NCBI RefSeq assembly: GCF_000817815.1
Contig: NZ_JPRD01000012.1
Span: forward strand, 1 to 42,501
Source of the DNA: Vibrio owensii CAIM 1854 = LMG 25443
Lineage (GTDB): Bacteria > Pseudomonadota > Gammaproteobacteria > Enterobacterales > Vibrionaceae
Direction of reading: 5' to 3'
Length of the DNA: 42,501 bases
The translations under genes were made by a program, and so were the position numbers. Below the pieces are notes generated by a model, which saw only the letters and a list, made by a program, of their open reading frames with translations, searched no databases and was not told the origin of the DNA. Positions 16,025-23,284 of this stretch are shown here, piece after piece (position 1 is the first letter of the stretch; each line of letters starts with the position of its first letter).

Positions 16025-16417
16025 ATGTATAAACCTCTTCTTCTCGTCACCCTTTCTTCCACACTTGCTGCTTGTGCTTACAACCAAGAACCAGTTGTCG
16101 ATATGACCAATGTTGACCAAGCCCAATACGAGCAAGACTTCACGTATTGCCAAGGTTACGCAGAAAAAGTGGATAAAGGCGAAGCCGCTAAAACTGAAGC
16201 GCAAAATGGTGCCGTTACGGGTGCGTTGGTCGGTGCCGTTGCAGGTGCATTAGAAAATGGCATTGGCGGCGCTGCTGTGGGTGCGGTGGCAGGCACTGCT
16301 GTTGGTGCAGGTGCTGGGGCTGTTGGTGGTGCTAACGATTCAACCAAAACTCAATCCTTAGTTCTGCGTAAATGCCTAGCGAACAAAGGATATACCGTAT
16401 ACGACCTTGATTCATAA
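16025..16417 (+). CDS. glycine-zipper lipoprotein
   Basis: A 130-residue lipoprotein: signal peptide with lipobox LAAC (Cys17), then a segment with one Cys (FTYCQGYAEK), a glycine-zipper region of Gly/Ala repeats about 35 residues long (GALVGAVAGALENGIGGAAV and on), and a C-terminal segment with Cys (LRKCLANKGYTVYD). The pattern resembles outer-membrane glycine-zipper lipoproteins of the YmgG/17-kDa-antigen kind. It lies between the two-component genes and dgkA with gaps of 133 and 179 bp, so it may be its own unit. Its role is unknown. Confidence 0.85.
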   Translation: MYKPLLLVTLSSTLAACAYNQEPVVDMTNVDQAQYEQDFTYCQGYAEKVDKGEAAKTEAQNGAVTGALVGAVAGALENGIGGAAVGAVAGTAVGAGAGAVGGANDSTKTQSLVLRKCLANKGYTVYDLDS

Positions 16418-16466
16418 CGTATAAATTCGCATCAATTACACAAAATTTTGCGTTGAGCGACGTTAA

Positions 16467-16483
16467 TTTCACAAATGTTTCAC
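16467..16483 (+). promoter_or_regulatory. TTTCAC-N5-TTTCAC direct repeat, candidate response-regulator site upstream of dgkA-eptA
   Basis: Two identical hexamers TTTCAC at 16467-16472 and 16478-16483 are spaced 11 bp centre to centre, the geometry bound by OmpR/PmrA-family dimers on one helical face. A PmrA-like half GTTAAT overlaps the left side (16462-16467). The site lies 114-130 bp before the dgkA start and downstream of a matching response regulator gene. Confidence 0.45.
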
Positions 16484-16596
16484 GCTCGACCTATTAGTTT
16501 CATGTTTTCCAATTCGATGCACTTCTGTCATCAGGGGAGGCTTTATCCCTCAAAGCGCCCCTCTTTTTTAGGGCTTAGCAGTTAAAAGGCCACATT

Positions 16597-16953
16597 TTGA
16601 AACCAGGTAAAACAGGCATTCGCCGGATATTGGACGCAACCGGCTATTCACTTCAAGGATTGAAAGCAGCGTGGACTCATGAAGCCGCTTTCAGACAAGA
16701 ACAGGTACTTACACTTGTCCTTTCTGTTTGCGCATTCTTGCTTCCTGTCACCACCTTAGAACGCATCATGATGATCAGCAGCCTTCTGTTGGTCGTGATT
16801 GTTGAATTGATTAATTCCGCCATCGAAGCGGTTGTCGATCGTGTCAGCGATGACTGGCATGAACTCAGTGGAAGAGCCAAAGACATTGGCTCCGCAGCAG
16901 TATTTGTTGCACTTTTTCTCGCCCTATTTGTTTGGGCGTCGATTTTACTTTAG
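16597..16953 (+). CDS. dgkA: diacylglycerol kinase (prokaryotic)
   Basis: A 118-residue DgkA, typical length, with three membrane helices and the catalytic block ELINSAIEAVVDRVSDDWHE, then the GRAKDIGSAAVF helix. It phosphorylates diacylglycerol with ATP at the inner membrane to give phosphatidate. The start is a TTG at 16597: AAAAGG at 16583-16588 is correctly spaced and no ATG occurs before the conserved N-terminus. eptA begins 21 bases after its stop. EptA releases diacylglycerol when it takes phosphoethanolamine from phosphatidylethanolamine, so co-expression of DgkA to recycle it is functionally sensible. Confidence 0.93.
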   Translation: MKPGKTGIRRILDATGYSLQGLKAAWTHEAAFRQEQVLTLVLSVCAFLLPVTTLERIMMISSLLLVVIVELINSAIEAVVDRVSDDWHELSGRAKDIGSAAVFVALFLALFVWASILL

Positions 16954-16974
16954 TCACATCGAAGCACGTCAATT

Positions 16975-18627
16975 ATGAAGACAATTGAACTCCCAACTAA
17001 AGGTATCTCCTACATTACCTTTACGCTTTTATTAGCCTTGTATTTCGCACTTGTAGTCAATATCCCCATCTACAAAGAGTTGGTGCATATCTTTGCGGAT
17101 CTCGACCAGGTTAAGATCGGTTTCATTATTACGATTCCAATCTTCTTTTTTGCGGCGTTGAATTTCCTATTTAACCTGTTCAGTTGGCCTTGGATCAGCA
17201 AGCCTTTCTTCATCTTATTGCTTATCACATCGGGCATGGTGAGTTACGCAAGCTACAACTACGGCACCTTGTTCGATACGGACATGATCACCAACATCGT
17301 TGAGACAGATACCAGTGAAGCCAGCTCATACTTGAGTGCCTACTCACTTATCTGGACACTATTGATGGGAGTTCTCCCTGCCCTAGTCGTCTTCAAGATT
17401 AAGTTTAAGCCTCTTGAAGGCAAATGGCTTCGCTTCACGTTGACCAAAATCGTTTCCATGCTGGCTTCGTTGGCTGTTATCGCCGTGATTGCAGGCATGT
17501 ATTACCAAGACTATGCGTCAGTTGGTCGCAACAATAGTTACCTAAAGAAAGTCATCATCCCGACTCAATACGTGTACGCGATCTCTAGCTATGTAAAAGA
17601 AAACTACTTAACGACACCAGAACCTTACCGTGAGATTGGTACGGATGCGAAACAATCCCAACTTGCACTAGAACAAGCTAAAGAGAAACCAACGCTGCTT
17701 GTCTTTGTATTAGGTGAAACAGCACGAACTCAGAATTATCAAATTAATGGCTATGAACGAGAGACTAACCCATACACCAGTAAGTTAGATGTCATCTCGT
17801 TCCAAGACGTTTCTTCCTGTGGTACCGCAACGGCTGTCTCTGTGCCTTGTATGTTCTCTCAATTACCACGCCACGACTTCGATCGCAGTAAAGCTGACAA
17901 CCAAGATAACGCGTTGGACATCATGCAGCGCGCTGGCATTGATTTGATGTGGAAAGACAACGACGGCGGCGACAAGGGTGTTGCTCATAAGATCAATAAG
18001 ATGGATGTCGCACGCGGCAAACAAAACACGCTTTGCAACGGTAATACCTGCTACGACATGGCGCTGCTAGACAATTTGGACGACCAAATCGCGAGCATGA
18101 AAGGTAACCGAGTTGTTGCACTTCACCTGATTGGCAGCCATGGTCCGACTTACTTCCAGCGCTACCCGAAAGACAAAGCGTTTTTCCAACCAGACTGCCC
18201 CCGCGCAGATATTGAAAACTGCAGTGTGGAGCAAATTGTGAACTCTTACGACAACACGATCCGCTACACAGACTTCGTGTTGGATCAAACCATTGCGAAA
18301 CTGAAAACGTTGGAAGATAAATACAACACGGCGATGATCTACGTCTCTGATCACGGCGAGTCTCTGGGCGAAAACGGGTTGTTCTTACATGGCATGCCTT
18401 ATGGTTTAGCACCGGATTTCCAAAAGCGTGTTCCTATGATGCTTTGGATGTCACCAGGCTTTAAACAAGCAAAACACGTCAACACCGATTGCTTGGCACA
18501 AGAAGCGCAGCAAACCGCAACGCACTCACACGATAATGTATTCCACTCATTGTTGGGCATTATGGATGTGGAAACCAATGCCTACGACGGCGCTTTAGAT
18601 ATCTTTAAGACTTGTCGTCAAAGCTAA
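16975..18627 (+). CDS. eptA: phosphoethanolamine transferase EptA (lipid A modification)
   Basis: A 550-residue inner-membrane enzyme: about five N-terminal helices (to about residue 180), then a periplasmic sulfatase-fold domain. The metal ligand Glu248 is in LGETART and the nucleophile is Thr286 in SSCGTATAVSVPC, matching MCR/EptA geometry with flanking Cys. Further metal residues lie in YVSDHGESLGENG and LHGMPYG. It transfers phosphoethanolamine from phosphatidylethanolamine to lipid A, lowering surface charge and cationic-peptide binding. It follows dgkA by 21 bases and lies downstream of a two-component pair likely to regulate it. Confidence 0.94.
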   Translation: MKTIELPTKGISYITFTLLLALYFALVVNIPIYKELVHIFADLDQVKIGFIITIPIFFFAALNFLFNLFSWPWISKPFFILLLITSGMVSYASYNYGTLFDTDMITNIVETDTSEASSYLSAYSLIWTLLMGVLPALVVFKIKFKPLEGKWLRFTLTKIVSMLASLAVIAVIAGMYYQDYASVGRNNSYLKKVIIPTQYVYAISSYVKENYLTTPEPYREIGTDAKQSQLALEQAKEKPTLLVFVLGETARTQNYQINGYERETNPYTSKLDVISFQDVSSCGTATAVSVPCMFSQLPRHDFDRSKADNQDNALDIMQRAGIDLMWKDNDGGDKGVAHKINKMDVARGKQNTLCNGNTCYDMALLDNLDDQIASMKGNRVVALHLIGSHGPTYFQRYPKDKAFFQPDCPRADIENCSVEQIVNSYDNTIRYTDFVLDQTIAKLKTLEDKYNTAMIYVSDHGESLGENGLFLHGMPYGLAPDFQKRVPMMLWMSPGFKQAKHVNTDCLAQEAQQTATHSHDNVFHSLLGIMDVETNAYDGALDIFKTCRQS

Positions 18628-18647
18628 TAATCATATTCATAACCAAA

Positions 18648-18672
18648 AGGAGGGGGATATTTACCCTCTCCT
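18648..18672 (+). terminator. GC-rich hairpin after eptA, possible terminator
   Basis: AGGAGGGGG (18648-18656) pairs with CCCTCTCCT (18664-18672) with one G-T wobble and a 7-nt loop. No T-run follows, so it may terminate weakly or only stabilise the 3' end. Confidence 0.45.
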
Positions 18673-18744
18673 ACTTCGAACCATAAGCATTCAAATCAAC
18701 ATCTATGGCTAGGTGGAAAATTTCATGCAATACAAGGTTCTATA

Positions 18745-19461
18745 ATGAAAAAACAAACACTCATCGCAATCTCAATCACAACCACCGTTCTTTCAGGTTG
18801 TGGTACTGACAATCAACCATCGCTCACCCCAGACCCGATTCAAGCCGTTCATGTTCAAACCGTTAATCTTGTCGACTTTGGGAAAAACCAATATTCAGAT
18901 GTGCAGTTAAAAGCTTACGAGAATGGAAAAGAGCAGCTCATGTACTCTGACATCATTCAATATGGTGCTTCCTCATCAAGCCTTTTGATTGCTCAACAGA
19001 AAAGCAACACCATTCCTTATACCTTCAAACTTTTTGATACCAACTCACAAAATGAGTTAGCCCAAAAGAAAATCACTTTAAACTCGGGTGACCACAAGAT
19101 CGTGTTCGCTTTCGGTGACGTAGATAAAGGCTATTACGAACTGTCGGTTCAAAACAAACCTAATATTTCCAGTGCATCCTCAGACGAAGTTCCAATCTAT
19201 ATTTTAGACTCAAGCGACGTGACAAAGGGTTCCCAAACAAGCGTCACGGTCGAAGGGCAAACGATCGATAACCTTCCAAGTAAGACACTCTCTAGCGCCT
19301 TGAAGGTACCCAAAAACCAGCAAGAGATGACGGCAACATTTAATCACAATGGCGTCAGTAAGACTTGTAAATTTAGCACCAAAGACACTCCTCAAATGGT
19401 TATTCTTGGCCCTTACAACCGATGCTATGGCTTGAGCTTCCTAACATCGTTTGCGGATTAA
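18745..19461 (+). CDS. lipoprotein, paralogue of the one at 22225-22947
   Basis: A 238-residue lipoprotein with lipobox LSGC (Cys19) and a beta-rich mature part. It aligns along most of its length with the lipoprotein at 22225-22947: QTVNLVDF/QTVNFVNQ, YGASSSSLLIAQ/YGATETGLLLIQ, FAFGDVDKGYYELSVQNKP/FAFGDTDTGFYDLVFQDKP, KTLSS/RTLSS, and a shared C-terminal Cys pair (about 19-21 residues apart), probably a disulfide. The N-terminal part is faintly like DUF4397 (immunoglobulin-like) domains, which I cannot confirm. AAGG precedes the ATG. It follows eptA by 117 bp, so whether it belongs to that regulon is open. Confidence 0.75.
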   Translation: MKKQTLIAISITTTVLSGCGTDNQPSLTPDPIQAVHVQTVNLVDFGKNQYSDVQLKAYENGKEQLMYSDIIQYGASSSSLLIAQQKSNTIPYTFKLFDTNSQNELAQKKITLNSGDHKIVFAFGDVDKGYYELSVQNKPNISSASSDEVPIYILDSSDVTKGSQTSVTVEGQTIDNLPSKTLSSALKVPKNQQEMTATFNHNGVSKTCKFSTKDTPQMVILGPYNRCYGLSFLTSFAD

Positions 19462-19466
19462 TACGT

Positions 19467-19498
19467 TACCTGCGTATTAAGAAGATACCTGCGTATTA
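19467..19498 (+). repeat. 13-bp direct repeat, two copies
   Basis: TACCTGCGTATTA occurs at 19467-19479 and exactly again at 19486-19498. The second copy also pairs with TACGCAGG (19502-19509) to form an 8-bp hairpin (CCTGCGTA, 19488-19495) that may terminate the lipoprotein gene. Confidence 0.7.
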
Positions 19499-19510
19499 CG
19501 GTACGCAGGG

Positions 19511-19530
19511 TTCATTCATTCATTCATTCA
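19511..19530 (+). repeat. tetranucleotide microsatellite (TTCA)5
   Basis: Five perfect TTCA units, just past the hairpin and about 90 bp before the Gfo/Idh gene. The position is intergenic, so copy-number change could alter spacing but not a reading frame. Confidence 0.8.
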
Positions 19531-19622
19531 TACAGAATTATCGATAACCTGCTCATAAACGAGGAGCCAAATTCAAGTTATACTCTTTTCCTGCAAATAG
19601 AACGTCGAAAGAAGAACTCAAA

Positions 19623-20555
19623 ATGAAAATTGGCATCATTGGCTTGGGCGACATTGCTCAAAAAGCTTACCTTCCTGTTATCACTCAGCTTCCAAATGTT
19701 GAGTTGGTATTTTGTACCCGCAATGCAAACGCACTCAACGCGCTCGCTCAACAGTATCGAATCGCAGAAACCTGCCAAGACTATCAACAATTGGTTGGCA
19801 TGGGCGTAGATGCGGTCATGATTCACGCCGCTACTAGCGTTCACTCTCAAATCGCGTCTTTCTTTTTAGAACAAGGTATCCCGACATTCGTTGATAAGCC
19901 TTTGGCAGACAGCGCTGCTGAAGTAGAAAAACTCTACGATATTGCCGAGCGTGTGAAACAGCCTCTGTATGTTGGTTTCAATCGCCGTCATATTCCGCTC
20001 TACAATCAACATATGCCGAGCGTCCAGAAAGGCGAACTTTCAGGCTTGAAATCTCTGCGTTGGGAGAAGAACCGTCATCAGCTACCCGGAGATATCCGTA
20101 CCTTCATTTTTGATGATTTTATCCACCCTCTTGATAGCGTGAACATCACGGCCAGAGCAGATCTGAAAGATGCTTACATTACACATCAAATGGATGGTGA
20201 CCAACTGGCTCGTTTAGATATCCAATGGCAGCATGGTGAGACACTGCTTCACGCATCCATGAACCGTCATTTTGGGATCACCACAGAGCGTGTCCAAGCG
20301 TGTTATTCAAACAAAGCAATGGAGTTTGATTCGTTTGTTGAAGGGAAACTGTGGCAAGACAATCAAGAGCAGAAGTTGAGCTTAAAAGATTGGACGCCAA
20401 TGCTGGCCAGTAAAGGCTTCCACTCTATGCTGTTGGATTGGTTTGAAGTCATCCAGTCAGGCAAAATCGCTTCTGAAATCGTAGCGCGTAATATCGCTAG
20501 CCATCAACTTGCCGAAGCGATTTGTCAGCACATTGAACAGTCAGTGCGTCGATAA
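19623..20555 (+). CDS. Gfo/Idh/MocA-family oxidoreductase
   Basis: A 310-residue NAD(P)-dependent dehydrogenase. N-terminal Rossmann fold: MKIGIIGLGDIAQKAYLPVI with GxGxxA, and the hallmark VDKPLADS with catalytic Lys in the D-K-P motif (about residue 97). The C-terminal alpha/beta domain begins near 120 (VGFNRRHIPLYN). Members act on sugars, inositols or related polyols; the substrate here is unknown. It is convergent with the GlxA-type regulator gene, the two stop codons being immediately adjacent (20553-20555 and 20556-20558) with no terminator between. Confidence 0.87.
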   Translation: MKIGIIGLGDIAQKAYLPVITQLPNVELVFCTRNANALNALAQQYRIAETCQDYQQLVGMGVDAVMIHAATSVHSQIASFFLEQGIPTFVDKPLADSAAEVEKLYDIAERVKQPLYVGFNRRHIPLYNQHMPSVQKGELSGLKSLRWEKNRHQLPGDIRTFIFDDFIHPLDSVNITARADLKDAYITHQMDGDQLARLDIQWQHGETLLHASMNRHFGITTERVQACYSNKAMEFDSFVEGKLWQDNQEQKLSLKDWTPMLASKGFHSMLLDWFEVIQSGKIASEIVARNIASHQLAEAICQHIEQSVRR

Positions 20556-21479
20556 TTAAGCACTAAAACGAGCGCGGAACGCTTTGGGAGCCAATCCCAT
20601 TGTTTTGATGAACACTTTGCGAAACGCGCTCGCGTCTTGATACCCAACTTGATAAGCGATAACTTCAAAAGCTAAGTTGCTCGACTCTAATAAATCACAC
20701 GCCTTTTGCACACGAAGATGCTGCAAATACTGATTCAAGTTCAAACCTGTCGCTTTTTGAAAACGTCTCTGAAGCGTGCGCTCAGTTAAACAACTGATCT
20801 CCGATAGAGCTTGGTTTGAAATCACATGTGAGAAATGATCGGCCATGTAGTGCTGAGCACTAAGAACGGCACTATCACCATGTTGAAAGTTAGGCGTGAA
20901 TTGCTGATAGAAACGTTGCTCTCTGGCACCTGTATCGACCACCAGCATCTTTCCCAACAAACGCATCACTGCAGGTGTACTTAGCTGAGAAACCAGCTCC
21001 AACCCCAAATCAAGCCAAGACATCATACCACCAGCGGTAATGATGCTGCCTTCGTTGATAAGGATGGACTCGGGCTTAAGCGTCACGTTAGGAAACCTAT
21101 CTCGGAATAACCCTGCCAGCCCCCAGTGTGTTGTGCACGCTTTGTTATTCAACAAATCAGCGTGAGCGAGAACAAACGCGCCTGCACATGCAGACGCCAC
21201 AACCGCACCAGCTTTGTGCTGCTCAAACAACCAAGACGTTAACGCCTGACTTGGCGAAAGGTAATATTGTTCCGCACCGCTTGGCGGCAGTATGACGACC
21301 GTGAACTCATCGGCTCGAATAACGCCTTCTTTCCAATCAATGATGTCTGCATGAAAGCGGCATTCAACATCCAGCTCAATCGAAGCGCGGTTTGCCATCT
21401 CAAACAGCTCCTGCAAGCCATAGACTGACGCTTTTGAAGCCCCCAGATAGTTCACAATAGCAATGTTTATCTTGTTCAT
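20556..21479 (-). CDS. GlxA-family AraC regulator with DJ-1/PfpI domain
   Basis: A 307-residue regulator. The N-terminal DJ-1/PfpI-like domain (residues 1 to about 180) includes SACAGAFVLAHADLLNNKACTTHW, where the nucleophile-elbow Cys is present. Two AraC helix-turn-helix units follow at the C-terminus (LSEISCLTERTLQRRFQKATG and AYQVGYQDASAFRKVFIKTMGL). Such proteins sense small metabolites. The start MNKINIAIV is chosen for family N-terminus; Met at 21512 is an alternative and neither has a good Shine-Dalgarno. It is divergent from the isochorismatase-family gene, which it likely regulates; that arrangement is common for this family. Confidence 0.88.
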   Translation of the reverse strand: MNKINIAIVNYLGASKASVYGLQELFEMANRASIELDVECRFHADIIDWKEGVIRADEFTVVILPPSGAEQYYLSPSQALTSWLFEQHKAGAVVASACAGAFVLAHADLLNNKACTTHWGLAGLFRDRFPNVTLKPESILINEGSIITAGGMMSWLDLGLELVSQLSTPAVMRLLGKMLVVDTGAREQRFYQQFTPNFQHGDSAVLSAQHYMADHFSHVISNQALSEISCLTERTLQRRFQKATGLNLNQYLQHLRVQKACDLLESSNLAFEVIAYQVGYQDASAFRKVFIKTMGLAPKAFRARFSA

Positions 21480-21599
21480 TCCAACTGTCGTTTTTGACCT
21501 ATTTTTTGTCATTTTAGACACTGAGCAAGATAAAAGAAAGCACGCATAATAGCTCCCATACCAAAGCAACACATTCACTGAAAACAAAAGGAAAACACC

Positions 21600-22118
21600 A
21601 TGAGCCAAGCAGCACTTCTTGTTATCGATCTACAAAACGATTACTTCCCTAACGGTAAATTCCCTCTATGGAATACAGAAGCAACACTAAACAACATCAA
21701 GAGCGCCATTGCTAAAGCGAATGAGAAAAATATTCCTGTCATTCATATTCAGCACATCGCCGACCCAGCAATGGGCATTGCACCTTTCTTTAATGAAGGT
21801 TCTGAAGGCGCAGACATTCACCCTGAGATCTTCGCTCTAGCACAAAATGCCGATGTGGTCATCAAACACTTTGCCGACAGCTTTGAACAAACAAACCTTG
21901 AAGAAGTACTGCAAAAACATGGGGTAACAGAGCTATTAGTAACTGGCATGATGACGCAAAACTGTGTCACTCATACTGCGATGTCTAAAGCGGCAGAAAA
22001 ATACGAGGTATCAATTCTTATGGACTGCTGTACAACGGTCGATGAAATGATCCACAACATCGCACTGCACGCTGTATCAACTCGCGTCCCACTAGTAACG
22101 GCAGAACAAAAACTGTAA
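21600..22118 (+). CDS. isochorismatase-family cysteine hydrolase
   Basis: A 172-residue cysteine hydrolase. The catalytic Asp is in LLVIDLQNDY (Asp10), Lys in VVIKHFADSF and the Cys in MMTQNCVTHTA, making the isochorismatase/nicotinamidase triad. It hydrolyses an amide or related bond in a small molecule; the substrate is not apparent. AAGGAAAACACC precedes the ATG. It is divergent from the GlxA-type regulator with a 120-bp shared promoter region. Confidence 0.9.
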   Translation: MSQAALLVIDLQNDYFPNGKFPLWNTEATLNNIKSAIAKANEKNIPVIHIQHIADPAMGIAPFFNEGSEGADIHPEIFALAQNADVVIKHFADSFEQTNLEEVLQKHGVTELLVTGMMTQNCVTHTAMSKAAEKYEVSILMDCCTTVDEMIHNIALHAVSTRVPLVTAEQKL

Positions 22119-22156
22119 GCCAGCGAGCATCCACTATACTGTCTTAATTAGAATGG

Positions 22157-22177
22157 CCCGATGCGCCAAGCATCGGG
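22157..22177 (+). terminator. hairpin after the cysteine hydrolase gene
   Basis: CCCGATGC (22157-22164) / GCATCGGG (22170-22177), perfect 8-bp stem with a 5-nt loop. Only a weak T-rich tail follows. Confidence 0.55.
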
Positions 22178-22224
22178 TCCTGTTGGTTGGCACTGACTCT
22201 CATTAACTCTATAGGGACAGCACA

Positions 22225-22947
22225 ATGAAGTGGATGTCAGTTTTATCAATTATCACCTTATCGAGCGCACTCACCGGTTGTGGAGGGAGCGACTCCTCAG
22301 ATCCAGAGATTGCGGTAAGAGCTCTCAACTTTCAGACCGTTAACTTCGTCAACCAAAACCCGAGCGGTGTTTCAGATATCAGTGTTCAAGCCAATTATGG
22401 CAGCCTACAAGAAGATATTTATTCCAATCTGCCACTTTATGGTGCGACAGAAACAGGCTTGCTGTTGATTCAAGAAAACGCAAGTACTTTTGATATCACG
22501 TTTGATTTGATTGAAACCAATAGCCAGCAAACCTTAGTCAGTGAGACACATTCAATTGCTGTCTCTAATCCTCAAGTGATCTTTGCTTTTGGTGACACTG
22601 ACACAGGTTTTTATGACCTCGTCTTCCAAGACAAGCCCGACACGAGCAGCACAACCAATACTCAAGTCTCTGTATTCGTTATGGATGCTAGCCAACTACA
22701 AGGCGGTATCAACAGTGATGTTTGGGTGGATGGGTCCCAACGGATCTTTAATCTGAGCAAAAGAACCTTGTCGAGCCAGATCATCGTAAGTGCGAATACC
22801 GCAAATGTTCCGATTGAAATCAGAGAAACAGGCACTACAACGGTGATAGACACGTGCAGTATTTCTACCGAAACCAGAGCCATCATGGTGATATTGGATC
22901 CATTGGGCAACTGCCGAGTGCTGTCTGTTTTAGACTCTGTTTTTTAA
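22225..22947 (+). CDS. lipoprotein, paralogue of the one at 18745-19461
   Basis: A 240-residue lipoprotein with lipobox LTGC (Cys19) followed by GGSDSSDP, an outer-membrane-compatible linker without Asp at position +2. The mature beta-rich domain matches the upstream lipoprotein in order and spacing of conserved segments (QTVNFVNQ, YGATETGLLLIQ, VIFAFGDTDTGFYDL, KRTLSS) and in the C-terminal Cys pair (DTCSIS, GNCRVL). Function unknown. AGGGACAG lies just upstream of the ATG. Confidence 0.75.
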   Translation: MKWMSVLSIITLSSALTGCGGSDSSDPEIAVRALNFQTVNFVNQNPSGVSDISVQANYGSLQEDIYSNLPLYGATETGLLLIQENASTFDITFDLIETNSQQTLVSETHSIAVSNPQVIFAFGDTDTGFYDLVFQDKPDTSSTTNTQVSVFVMDASQLQGGINSDVWVDGSQRIFNLSKRTLSSQIIVSANTANVPIEIRETGTTTVIDTCSISTETRAIMVILDPLGNCRVLSVLDSVF

Positions 22948-22975
22948 ACCATTTGTTGGTATTTTGGACACTCAA

Positions 22976-23015
22976 TAAGGTATGCATAAAACGCATACCT
23001 TACTTCACTTTTTAT
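22976..23015 (+). terminator. probable terminator after the second lipoprotein gene
   Basis: TAAGGTATGC (22976-22985) / GCATACCTTA (22993-23002), perfect 10-bp stem with a 7-nt loop, followed after a few bases by TTTTT. Confidence 0.65.
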
Positions 23016-23119
23016 CATTTGTGTCATCACAGACTTATCTCTACACTTCGCGCTCTTTTTTCTACTTGAGCGCACAATGCATGCTTTTTTCTCAAACCAT
23101 TTTCGCTCAGGTGCTGAGA

Positions 23120-23272
23120 ATGTCCGTCATGTTGGGTCTGTCGTTAATCATCGTCCATAACTCACCTAAGTTATTGGAAATATTAGCAGAGCAAGCCATC
23201 AACAGCGGTTGCCATCAGACCACTGGCGACGGCGAACACCAGGATCACTCTCATCACCACCATCATCATTAA
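23120..23272 (+). CDS. His-rich miniprotein, hypothetical
   Basis: A possible 50-residue protein starting at ATG 23120, which has AGGTG six bases upstream. It has a short hydrophobic helix (SVMLGLSLIIVH), one Cys, and a natural poly-His tail: HQDHSHHHHHH. The frame is open further upstream to 22982, but that start falls inside a terminator-like hairpin and is rejected. The stop is 12 bases before the MFS transporter start, so the two would be co-transcribed. The His tail could bind metal ions. I am not sure that it is expressed. Confidence 0.4.
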   Translation: MSVMLGLSLIIVHNSPKLLEILAEQAINSGCHQTTGDGEHQDHSHHHHHH

Positions 23273-23284
23273 TAAGAGCAAATT

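Noticed and set aside
18067..18412. Overlapping minus-strand frames inside eptA
   Set aside because: Antisense shadows of the catalytic domain; no start signals or domain similarity.
19511..19530. (TTCA)5 as a phase-variation switch in a coding frame
   Set aside because: The tract is intergenic and lies upstream of any supported start, so it cannot shift a reading frame; kept only as a repeat.
22982..23119. Upstream extension of the His-rich miniprotein to the ATG at 22982
   Set aside because: That ATG lies inside the 10-bp terminator stem of the preceding gene; the ATG at 23120 has a proper Shine-Dalgarno.
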